Of a stretch of DNA of 64,000 nucleotides, positions 1-9,597 are shown in pieces. The stretch comes from Erythroxylum novogranatense (Eukaryota > Streptophyta > Magnoliopsida > Malpighiales > Erythroxylaceae). The DNA lies in the NCBI GenBank assembly GCA_029891385.1, contig JAIWQS010000079.1:124001-188000 (forward strand), read 5' to 3'. Within the stretch, counting starts at the first letter, position 1. Every line of letters starts with the position of its first letter. The translations under genes were made by a program, and so were the position numbers. Under the pieces are notes generated by a model, which was not told the DNA's origin, did not search any database, and worked only from the letters and a program-made list of their open reading frames with translations.

Positions 1-289
1 TTAAGTGTATTTTACTTGATTTGAAAATGCTATTAAGAGTAAGATTGTGTATGACTTTTGTGAAAGAGAAATGTGTATGCGTATATCCTTTGGTGTTGAG
101 TTTGATGTGGGAAAATGGCTTTGGAATAGTTTATTGGAGAGTTGAATTATGTTGAGATGAATTAGTTGAAGAGTTAGTGGTAGTGGGTGAATATGTGAAG
201 TTGATGTGTTGATATGTGAAGTTGATGTGTTGGAATGGTGTTTAAAGACTTCAATGGCAAATCTGTATTGATTTAAATGGATTTATCCA

Positions 290-760
290 AAGTGGTCTTA
301 ATGAAATTGGTAGATTATGTCTTTATCTTTCCATTGATTTAAGGCACAAAAATTTTGGAAAAAAGAGTAGAAAGTTATGATTTATAGAAGTTCTGGTGCT
401 GTTTAGTGTGAAGCTGATCGATCCGTCAGTTTGTGTAGAGTTTTGACCAATTTAGAGTCGATCTGATTTTTAAGGCCTTCATGAAAGTTGTAGAGGGTTC
501 TTTTACCTTTCTATAGACACCGAGTTTGTCAAATTTGGAGTTCTGCGTCAAAAGTTATGATATTTGCAAGTTGAGGTGCTGTGTAAAGTTTTGAGGAGAT
601 TATCGATCGGTCATATTTGAATGCATTTTTGACCCCTTTAGAGACCAAGCTTGCTATTAAGTCCTTCTTAAAAATTGTAGATCTGTCCCTTATCTTTCCA
701 ACGATACCGAGTTTGTAAAATTCGGAGTTCAGAGTCAAAAGTTATGAGTGTGAGAATTTT
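290..760 (+). repeat. ~180-bp tandem modules ending in AAAGTTATGA
   Basis: Three degenerate units end with AAAGTTATGA at 371-380, 551-560 and 738-747. Each unit has the same order of short motifs: a TTGTAGA-like word, a CTTTCTATAGACACC-like word, CAAATTTGGAGTTC, then AAAGTTATGA. The same module occurs inverted in the other GypF LTRs and in GypX, GypE and GypG. Confidence 0.75.
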
Positions 761-1078
761 GAAGGTCGGATTAGGTGCTGGCTGACCTTTGTTGACCGAC
801 CTCTATCGCCGATCGACTCGATGGTCGACTAACTTCTACTTGGCCGATCTTCGTTTTGGCCGAGATTTGATTTTCTTGCCGAGCTCTGACCTCTCTTCAC
901 TCTTTTGAGCATAACTTCTTCGTCCGACATTCGATCAATCTGATTTTCAAAGCGTTGGATTCCTAAGACATTTTTCTATCTTTCCATACTAGAGAGATCA
1001 GTTTTGGCATTAAATGGAGAAAGATAGCTCGGATTATAATGAGCTGATCGGTTGTAAAAGTTTGAACAGTGATCAGTA

Positions 1079-1935
1079 TTTTGGAGATATCTCGATCGGT
1101 AGAGCTCCGATCGATCTGATTCTTTTTGGAAATTAGAATAGAGACATGGGGCTAAAAGTGTTATGAAGGAGCCGGGATATAATGTAGCCTCTAAGACTTT
1201 CAATTTCAGGTCGGAATTTAGATGTAGTGTTCAGTATCGGTTTTGCAATGACCGAACAGACTTCGGTATTTTGGATATATCTAGAGCTATAGAGCTTCAA
1301 TAGATCGGATTCTTGTTGCAAATTAAAATAGAGACATGGGGCTAAAAATGTTATGAAGGAGCCAAGCTATAATGTAGCCTCTAAGACTTTCAATTTCAGG
1401 TCGGAATTTAGATGTAGTGTTCAGTATCGGTTTTGCAATGGCCGAACAGACTTTGGTATTTTGGAGATATCTAGAGCTATAGAGCTCCAATAGATCTGAT
1501 TCTTGTTGAAAATTAAAATAGAGACATGGTGCTATAAATTTTATGGAGGAGATGAGCTATAATTTAGCCTCTGAGACTTTCAATTTCAGGTCGGAAGTTC
1601 GGTGTAGTGTTTAGTCTCGGTGTTGTAATGGCTGACAGTGTTTAGTATTTTGGAGATATCTAGATCGGTAGAGCTCCGATTGAATTGATTCTTATTTATG
1701 GTAGAGCTCCGATTGAATTGATTCTTATTTATAATTAAAATAGATACATGGGGCTACAAATTTTATGAAGGAACCGAGCTACAATTTAGCCTCTAAGACC
1801 TCCAAATTCAGGTTGGAATTTAGGTGTAGTGTTCAGCCTCGGTTCTGAAGAACAAACTTCAATATTTTGGAGATATCTTGAGCTATAGAGCTCCGATCGA
1901 TCCGATTCTGGAAGCGATGGATTAGTAAGACATAG
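1079..1935 (+). repeat. ~190-bp tandem array inside GypF LTR
   Basis: The word GAGACATGG (GATACATGG in the last unit) recurs at 1141, 1331, 1521 and about 1743, giving periods of 190, 190 and 222 bp. The longer last period contains a local duplication of about 31 bp (1660-1730). Units share GCCTCTAAGACTTTCAATTT and a GAGCTCCGATCGATC-like block. The array is also present, inverted, in F2 (about 31720-32690) and F3 (about 38150-39115). Confidence 0.85.
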
Positions 1936-2065
1936 AAGGAAATTTCTATAAAGTTTTAAGGCAAAAAGGAAGGGGAAATTTTGGAAGTTTACTTAAGAAG
2001 TTAAGTTAGAAGGCTTACATGGAGGGGCATATAGGTCATTCCTCATTCATTAAATGACATGGCAC

Positions 2066-2073
2066 TATAAAAG
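2066..2073 (+). promoter_or_regulatory. TATA box (TATAAAAG) of GypF LTR F1
   Basis: TATAAAAG sits in the conserved context GGCACTATAAAAGCAAG. The same motif is present inverted in F2 (31508-31515) and F3 (37937-37944), which supports a real Pol II core promoter. A purine-rich stretch follows, as in many LTR leaders. A start site about 25-35 bp downstream is inferred. Confidence 0.65.
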
Positions 2074-3921
2074 CAAGTGGGCTATCGTTCTTCCCTTGTT
2101 AAAGCACAATACAAAAGAGCAAAGCAGAAAAAGAATAAAGAAAGAAGAGAAAAAGAGAGAAGAGAGAAGAAGAGTGTTTCAGATGGGAGAAGAAGAAGAA
2201 GCTAGGTCACGATTTTGCTGGGTTTTAAGTATGATTTTGATGTTTCTTCATGAAGGAAAAACGTGGAGGATGACGAGAGCTCCAACATGAGCTAAGAAAT
2301 CAGAAAATTTGTGAAGGATAAGGTAAGACCCAAAATTTTGATTTGTGAATCTTGGAAGATTGTTGGTTTAGAATCATGAAAAATTATATGGGTTTTTCTA
2401 TTATGGAGTCAATTTTGGTGATTGCTTAGTATTATGAGTTTAATTTTGGATGGAAATTAATTAGGGTTATGCCAATTTTTTGAATTGGGGTTTTTGAAAA
2501 TTGGTGATTTAGATGGCTTGATTATGTGTGGAATTAGTGTTTTCTAAGTTTAATTTCAAGGATTATGTTATTTATGAGATTGAATTCGTGGGAAATTGTT
2601 GTAGGGAATTTTCTATTGGAAGAAAGAGAGATGCAATGGTCAAATTGAAGCATTGGACAAGCTTCAAGCATAGAAATGAGGTGGGTACCTGTTTATAATA
2701 GAATTTATAAGCCACTACTGCTTTCTTTAAACAAAGAGATTTTTTGATTTCAATTGCATCATAAATATTGCAGCATTGTATAAATGATTTGAAAAATCAT
2801 TATTGATTCAATACATGAACTTTTGATGAATTGCAAAATACATTTGTGTTATGCCTCGAAAGATTCCATGGCATTTCGTGTATTCGAAAAAGAGCATTCA
2901 AAAAACTGATTTAAGCATGATTATGTGATTGTGATTGGGCAAGAGAGAACCTGTTTCGTTAGTCTCGTGCACGATGACCCTTAGCCTTCTCCCAGATGTC
3001 CGTTCGAGGCCACGAGATCCTGAGAAATCGGACTCGTTGTGTTTACGATAAACTTCGGTTTATTCGTTGTGTTTAAGGAACTCTCGAGTCGTTATGTGTG
3101 CATTTGCATTGTGAAGTGTTATGATTGATGCATTCATGTTTTGGAAATTGTGATTTCGACCATTGCGAGAAAAAAAACTTTTGAAAATGTGCATTATGAG
3201 TTTCAAACAAAGTTTCTGCAAGAAAAGAAAAGAAAAGAAAAGCATTTTTAAAAGGTTTTGCTTATTTATTTGTTATAAACTGTTACCCACGAGCTATAAG
3301 CTCACCCACCCTTCATTCCCATCCACAAGTGATGAAAAGAAGATCGGGTAAAGAAAATTGAAGATTTATGTTTGCATGTGTTTATATTGTATTATTGTTA
3401 AGTTAGATGGTTGCTGAGAAGTCTAGAATTGTTGTGTATTGTGTACTTTGGTTTAGGGTTATGGGTAATGTATAAGGCTTGAAAATGCCACTATGATTTG
3501 TATAAAGCTTTGATTTATGAAATGGTGTATAAATTGTAATTGAATTATGAGATTTTGATGAGGCTATTGAGTTATGGTATTGCACATGGATATGTTATAT
3601 AGATTTTGTATGTTCAATTGTGATATAAGCATGATTTGTATATGGAAAAAAATGCGAAGGAACGTGTATTGGACATTGGATAGTGCGATTGTATGTGAAT
3701 GTATTTGGATTGAGGAATGAGAAAAGAGAGAAAAGAAAAGGAAAATTTTATACCGGATTTTGGACAGTTTAAGTCTAAGGTTTCTAACGCAAACGTTTTC
3801 TTTAATATTTGTTCAGGGATGTCGGAAATTGGTTTCGATTCGATTTGATTCGAAGTTTGTTTCATTTTGATTTGCTTCCGATTCTTTAGCTTTAAGATTG
3901 GATTTGCTTTCGTGTTGTAAA

Positions 3922-5729
3922 TGTTAGAGCAGTTCCCTGAAGGCAATCGCCTTTAGCGCATTTTGTACAAAGTTGTGTACATACTTTATGAATAAATAAA
4001 GAAAGGCATATTTCATTAACTTGCTGTTCATTATTTATGAATGGATATTGATCTATAAGCAAATTAATGAAGTCCATGATATATGACATAGCATGAAGGA
4101 AATTGTGATGTGATCATACTATCGAGATTCCTATCATGTGCAATTATGTCAAGATCTAAATTATCCCTAGTCATAGGATTACGAGATCGGACATCGGAAT
4201 TCTAGAGACTAGTACATCTCAAGCTCCTTGATTTGATCAGCAAAGGATCTCGAAGTGTAAATATGAGATATTTAGGGTTGAGATGTGGATGCTTACTAGA
4301 GGTAGTAAGTACATTGATGACTGCCATGAGTTCATCACATAGATGTCCTATTCTAATGTCGTTGATAATCTCATCATAGCAATGGTGCAAGTATCCTTAG
4401 ACTTTAGGTGCTCAAGGATATCTTGGATACCGATTCGTGCTTTGACTCCATTCCTTGTTGCCTTACAGAGGTCGCTCATAGGATGGTGATTGGGTGCAAC
4501 TTGAGGTATTCAAGGTAATTGAGTAGCCAATAGAGGATTCACCACTGTGATAGCGTAAGATGATACCCATAGCCTTTGTCGGGATCATTACTTGGAAGTC
4601 TCTCGTCGGACATATATGTCACGAAGAATGTCTTCATTGACATAAAGTAATGTCCTGTGGCTAGAATGAAATCACTTGGACTAGACTTGACGTAGTCAGT
4701 CTAGTAAGAGTTGACACATTGCCCATACTCATAACCAAGTGGGGTATAGTATGGTGAAAGGACGAATTGCACGGTAATTGTCTATGGAAAGGTTCGTGAT
4801 ATGGTTCATGATGAATACATGTTCATTCGTCAAACCAATTACTTTCCGGTCAATTGGTGGTCATGATGTGTTGCTAGATACCGCTCATGACTTGTTCAGA
4901 TTAAGTGTTAATCTAAGTGGCCAACATAATCGGGAATCTAATGGGTCACACGCATAAGAGTGTCTCGGAGAATTCGTAAAATAGTTTTGGACAGAGTTTT
5001 AATATATGGAGAGCAAACAGATTAAATGGACCCCGATGAGATCAAGATATGTCCCGATGAGATTGCGATATCGATATTGCTGAAAAATGTTTCCGGGGGT
5101 TTTTCCCATATCGAGACCCGGTAGGCCGGTAGGATCGACTCCAGTGTAACTGGACCACTTCAGCATTTATATATATATATAATTAATATATATATATATA
5201 TGTTAACGTGGAAGATGGAGAAGATGTTTATCTTTTTTTACTTTATATATATATATATATATATAAAGGCTATACGTGGACAAGCCTTGTCACCTTAGCA
5301 TTTATTGTGTCTTTAAAGTGTTAAAGACATAAAAGGCTTAAAAATGGCTTGATAGGAGGAGTGATCGTTGGCTTTTGAAGAAAGAAGGAAAAGTTTGAAG
5401 AAAAAGTGTTTTTCCTCTCTTCTTCATCAATGATCATCTCTTCTTCAAGGCTTCTTCATCTTCTCTCCATCGTTATTCTCAAGCTCTCCAAGAACAAGGT
5501 GAGATCTAGCAATCTTCAACTTGTTCTAGCTATTCCCTTGTCAAAGGGTTTGTCCCGGTTAGCTTCTCCGATCTCTGCGTGGATACTGTTAGAGACGGTC
5601 TCCTTTGGCCGTTATGGTTTGAGTTTGTTGTATAGACACATGGATCCTGGCTTTCAGGAAGGTCCCGGAACAAAAGATTTTGTTTTCCGCACCGTGGGCA
5701 TGTGATGCTCACACCGGGATTTTCCTACA
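3922..5729 (+). repeat. CopA-1 5' LTR
   Basis: It begins TGTTAGAGCAGTTCCC and ends TTTTCCTACA, directly followed by the PBS. It is 1808 bp long and matches 24834-26634 and, more distantly, the LTRs of CopA-2. Two (TA)n microsatellites lie at about 5165-5205 and 5243-5268, just upstream of the likely transcription start. An AATAAATAAAG word lies near the left end. A good splice donor lies at 5499 (separate entry). Confidence 0.92.
5499..5508 (+). promoter_or_regulatory. Probable 5' splice site within CopA LTR
   Basis: AACAAG|GTGAGATCTAGC fits the plant donor consensus. The site is kept in the other CopA LTRs: ACGAG|GTAAGATCTAGC in CopA-1 3', CAGAG|GTAGGGTCTAGC in CopA-2 5' and a similar GTAGGTCTAGC in CopA-2 3'. 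It pairs with the acceptor at 7790 to define a leader intron. Splicing itself is inferred. Confidence 0.5.
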
Positions 5730-5730
5730 G

Positions 5731-5743
5731 TGGTATCAGAGCC
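5731..5743 (+). other. CopA-1 primer-binding site (initiator tRNA-Met)
   Basis: TGGTATCAGAGCC starts one base after the LTR end. It is complementary to the 3' end of plant initiator tRNA-Met, the usual minus-strand primer of plant copia and gypsy elements. Confidence 0.93.
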
Positions 5744-6854
5744 ACTTGTGTCGTATATAACAAAGAAACCATGACTAGGTCGGAGTTGTCTATTGCTTGT
5801 GACGATGATGCATGTTGATTGTGTGAATTTCGAATTCAGTATAGAAATATAGTTTTCGAAATTTTCTTGCCCAGATATGTTCACAAGATGTTGTTGCATA
5901 TGTCTGTGGAAGCTCGGAATTTATCAATGTGATTTGATATGGTTTTGCTAATTTATTCCCCAATGTTCTGGTTGCTGTCTTTGTGCACATTCAATGAACA
6001 GGCATGCTTATAAATTCAATAATAAATTGTAGAAAACTTTTTTTTCGGATTTTCTTTCACCAAAATGTCTCTAAGATGTTTATTAATGTCTATGAGAATG
6101 GAAAAATGTTTTCGAGGTGCTTTACTATTTATTTGAGAATTTATTGTGTGCTTCTGGGAATAACTGTGTTGAGGAACACAGATTCTATATTGGCTTTGTT
6201 GCTGAGGTTGGATGCATTTTTGTTGGAAATAAATTCTGAAAAAATTCATGGAACATTTTGTGAACATGTTGTAACCTCTGTAATGTTCTCAGAATTTATT
6301 GAAATTATTTCAATGAGTTTTTCAAGCAAAACACAGAGCTTGGCAGTTTTGAGAAAGTTGCTGGAGCTGTTTTGTTTGTAATGTAAAATTGTGTATTTCT
6401 CAATTCCAATGCCTTGGATCATTTTTAATGTGATTAAAAATGTGTTATATTTATGTTGTATGCTTTCCAAATTGAATTTCTTGAAATTGGGTTTCCAAAT
6501 ATTTTTTAGGATGTCAAATGTGTCACATTAGCGTCTCGTTAGTGCATTTCCTTGTCCTCATTATTTTGGCCGTCACAAATTTTGTGACCAGTGCCGAAGT
6601 AATCTTGATAAAGTTTAGACTACCTAGAGATACTTAGGGTGATAGTTTGATATTCTCAAATTATTTGGAGATCTGAATGAATAAGAGTGTATTCATCAAT
6701 TTCATGTTTTTCATGTATAGTTTGACTATATATGGTAAGCAACAATGAAAGTGTTTCATTGGTACATCATAATAAAGGATATTACACTAGGTATTGTGAA
6801 TTGGAACTGCACGGATTGAGAAATTAGCCGATTAGATAGCAATTCCACATGGAT

Positions 6855-7023
6855 AAGTCGACTTATAAAGATACAAGTCGACTTGTCCATGCTTTATAAA
6901 CGTAAATTCGACTTGCACAATGGTACAAGTCGACTTGTTCGTCTACACAGCATAAGTCGACTTACACATGCATAAGTCGACTTACACTAGCATAAATCGA
7001 CTTACACATACACAAGTCGACTT
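6855..7023 (+). repeat. Array of eight AAGTCGACTT palindromes
   Basis: AAGTCGACTT, a perfect 10-bp palindrome containing a SalI site, occurs at 6855, 6875, 6927, 6954, 6974 and 7014. One-base variants occur at 6905 (AAATTCGACTT context) and 6994 (AAATCGACTT). The last four units are exactly 20 bp apart. A degraded array occupies the same place in CopA-2 (54711-54890). Confidence 0.92.
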
Positions 7024-7228
7024 ACAACATGCAAAGGTGGGATGATGGATGATTTTAGGTATAGATTCAATGTGATTGATGAAATGCCCTAAATCATTCC
7101 ATATAGTCATGGTGACTATAATCCTACTACTTGGAGGAGAAGAAGATGAGACCTGAAAACCCTCACATCATATGAAAACTAACGCCTTCCATTAATATGG
7201 GAGAACGAGTTCTTATAGAGATGGGTTG

Positions 7229-7613
7229 TTGGGTAAACCCAAGCTCACTCTATACGGATATGTTGAACCATGAAAATAAGATTTTAGATTAATGGGTGGG
7301 TTTTTCACTAGAAGCGTTGATTTGTTGAGTAAACTCAAGGTCAACGCGTGAATGAGGCGAAATTGAGTAGTGTACATCGATGTACAGCGCATCAAGAGTT
7401 GATAACCCAATGTGTGTGCATACATCACGAGTTGATAGCACTAGTCGATAATTGCATCTATGAAGCAAATGGTATGACCGATACCTGCCGATAGATCTAA
7501 GGTGGCTTGTTAGGTAACCCCAAGGTCATTTTAGTAATGTCGGATATCTATGATGAAATTGGTATGACCGATACCTACCGATTGACCTAAGGTGGCTTGT
7601 TGGGTAAACCCAA
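7229..7613 (+). repeat. Repeated TTGGGT-AA-ACCCAA hairpins in CopA-1 leader
   Basis: Short hairpins lie at 7229-7242 (TTGGGTAAACCCAA), 7325-7338 (TTGAGTAAACTCAA), 7510-7523 (TTAGGTAACCCCAA) and 7600-7613 (TTGGGTAAACCCAA). Three are followed by GGTCA. The second keeps pairing through a double change (G to A with C to T). The last two sit in ~90-bp direct repeats (about 7468-7640) sharing GGTATGACCGATACCT and GTAATGTCGGATATC. Confidence 0.85.
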
Positions 7614-7774
7614 GGTCATTTTAGTAATGTCGGATATCGACCCACTAGGACATTTTGTCATAATGTTTCTTGGATTCGTACTGAGGGTTATGTATTCTTT
7701 GAAACTAGTGGGAGCCATATGCATGTCATTCAAGTCCTTATGATCATGCATGTAATTCTATTCTAACATTCTTT

Positions 7775-7790
7775 CTCTCTTTCCCAATAG
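7775..7790 (+). promoter_or_regulatory. Probable 3' splice site upstream of CopA-1 gag
   Basis: A polypyrimidine run (TTCTTTCTCTCTTTCCC) ending AATAG is followed ten bases later by the gag ATG at 7801. CopA-2 keeps the arrangement (CTTCCTCTCTATCCGTGTAG, ending 55645, ATG at 55657). With the LTR donor at 5499 this would remove a 2.3-kb intron. Confidence 0.45.
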
Positions 7791-7800
7791 GTTATTGAAG

Positions 7801-8640
7801 ATGACTTCCAGTGTGAACTTGCGCTCGCTTATGGACTCCAACAAATTAACTGGACCAAATTTTCTAGATTGGCTGAGAAATTTGAGAATTGTTCTCAGGT
7901 CAGAGGAACTAGGATATATCCTAGATGTTCCACTTCCTGATCCACCTGTTGCTGATGCTTCTGATGAGGATCAGAAAGCATATCGTAAACATCTTAAAGA
8001 CAGTGACATGGCTAGCTGCATTATGCTTGCCTCGATGTCACCAGAGCTATGACGGCGTGAGTCTATGGATGCTAATACCATAGTGTTTCATCTTAGGGAG
8101 TTGTTTGATGAGCAAGCTTCGGTCTGAAAGGTTGAGACCTCGAGGCTACTCTTCACTACTAAGATGACTCCAGGTTCATCTGTAGTGCAGTATGTACTGA
8201 AAATGAATGGGTATATTGAGAGGTTGGTGTCTTAGGTTTTGTTATGGATTATGAATTAAGTGTTGACTTAATTCTAGTTGGATGTCGATAGTTATTCACG
8301 GTTTGTGTTAAACTATCGAATGAACCAAATATCCACGACAATCCTCGAGTTGATCAATCAGCTTTCAAGGCAATGAAAGCAATGTATCAAGAAGGATAGC
8401 AAGCAAGTGCCTATGGTGGACTCTTCTTCTGGTTCAAAGAAAAAGAATCTAAAGAAGAAAAGGTCTAAGAAACCAAAAGGAAGTGTAGCCAAGAAGAAAA
8501 CCAAAGAGACTGCACCAAAAGGAACTTGCTTCCATTGTGGCAAGACTGGCCACTAGAAGCGAAATTGTAAAATCTATCTGGATGAATTGAAGCAGAAGAA
8601 GGCATCATATGCCTCGACTTCTTCAGGTATGTTTGTCATT
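7801..8640 (+). pseudogene. gag: CopA-1 gag remnant (UBN2-type, zinc knuckle)
   Basis: Gag packages the element RNA into cytoplasmic virus-like particles. I take the ATG at 7801 as the start because it lies just after the acceptor-like tract and is shared with CopA-2 (55657). The first 84 codons are open and resemble copia Gag N-termini (TGPNFLDWLRNLRIVL); a TGA follows at 8050. Matching sequence continues in shifted frames: a VFHLRELFDEQA block near 8085, a lysine-rich basic stretch near 8430, then a CCHC zinc knuckle at 8527-8568 (C-x2-C-x4-H-x4-C). An in-frame TAG at 8554-8556 stands where the knuckle normally has Trp. Not translatable as one protein. Confidence 0.88.
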
Positions 8641-9597
8641 GAGGTTATCTTTTTCGACCATAACATATGGGTATTAGATACGGTTGTGGCTCACATATGC
8701 AATGATATCGGGGCCTCGAGGACGATGAGCTGACTCATGAAGGAGAACTAGACTGCGTGTGGGAAATGGAGGAAGAGTTCTTTGCATTAGCCGTGAACAC
8801 TTATGTTTTGTCACTCCCCATCGGGCTTGTAATTAAATTGGATGAATGTTATTTTGTACTGTATTAACAAAGAACATATTATGCATTTCTTGTTTAAATA
8901 AATTTGGTTTCCATTTGACTTTTAGTAACAATGGTTGTTCTATTAGTTTGAATGGAATGCTTTATGGTACTGGTACATTATGCAATGGAATTTACATATT
9001 AGATATGTCACATTCAATTATGAATGTCAATGACACGAAAAGACATAAACGAGATAATTTAAAATCAACTTACTTATGGAATTGTCACCTTGGCCATATA
9101 AATGAGAGACACATAGCTAAGCTCCATAAGAGTGGTAGTTTAGGGTCATTTGATTATAAATCATATGACACATGCAAATCTTGTTTATTAGGCAAGATGA
9201 CTAAATTACCCTTTAAGGGAAAGGGTGAACGAGCGACTGGAGTGTTAGACCTAATACATTCAGATCTATGTGGTCCGATGTCCATCCATGCCAGAAGTGG
9301 TTGTCTTTACTTCATTACCTTTATCGATGATTATTCTCGATATGGGTACCTGTATCTGATGAGATACAAATCTGAAGCATTTGAAAAGTTCAAACAATTC
9401 AGAAATGAAGTTGAAAACCAACTTGGGAAAAGTATCAAGACATTACGATCAGATCGTGTTGGGGAATACTTAGACCAAAAGTTTTTGGATTATCTCATAG
9501 ATAATGGCATTTTATCTCAATGGACTCCTCCTTACACACCACAGCATAATGGTGTGGAAGAAAGGAGAAATCGAACCTTGTTATACATGGTACGATC
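8641..9597 (+). pseudogene. pol: CopA-1 pol, 5' part: protease and integrase
   Basis: The aspartic protease active-site region is at 8669-8700. A one-base deletion turns the DTG codons into DTVVAH and shifts frame. From 8846 a 265-codon frame stays open: GAG-pre-integrase (CNGIYILDM; zinc-binding His/Cys region with WNCHLGH and CKSCLLGK, the first His of the usual WH replaced by Asn) and the integrase core (HSDLCGPM, FIDDYSRY, DRVGEYL where DRGGEYL is usual, then HNGVEERRNRT). CopB-1 inserted just after the MVRS codons at 9597. The integrase continues at 22758 with the matching next codons (MMGFA). Confidence 0.9.

Larger units (their letters stand above)
1..3921 (+). repeat. GypF LTR copy F1, left part (cut by window start)
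   Basis: This stretch is the reverse complement of the two GypF LTRs further right: position 1 corresponds to about 33715 in copy F2, so roughly 400 bp of the LTR lie before the window. It is non-coding; open frames here are short and not conserved between copies. It carries a TATA box, a block of ~180-bp modules ending in AAAGTTATGA, and a ~190-bp tandem array. At 3917-3921 (GTAAA) it is interrupted by CopA-1 and resumes at 26640, ending GGTCCCAACA at 26760. No PBS follows that end, so it is a solo LTR or the 3' LTR of an element lying to the left. The GC-rich minisatellite present in the other two copies is not expanded here. Confidence 0.85.
5744..7800 (+). other. CopA-1 untranslated leader
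   Basis: About 2 kb separate the PBS from the gag ATG, far longer than typical copia leaders. There is no conserved long ORF; the 125-codon frame at 6004-6381 is not conserved as an open frame in CopA-2. The leader contains the AAGTCGACTT palindrome array (6855-7023) and hairpin repeats (7229-7613), both conserved in CopA-2, and ends in a polypyrimidine tract with CAATAG before the gag ATG. Confidence 0.8.

Noticed and set aside
5406..5705. 99-codon ORF in CopA-1 LTR and its relative at 26277
   Set aside because: LTR sequence; frame not kept in CopA-2 LTRs and no domain.
6004..6381. 125-codon plus-strand ORF in the CopA-1 leader
   Set aside because: The collinear CopA-2 leader does not keep an open frame, there is no domain, and the composition is that of AT-rich leader.
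6855..7023. CRISPR-like array of short repeats at regular spacing
   Set aside because: Repeats are 10 bp with ~10-bp spacers that are themselves similar (ACACATGCAT-like); the genome is plant and the array is part of a copia leader.
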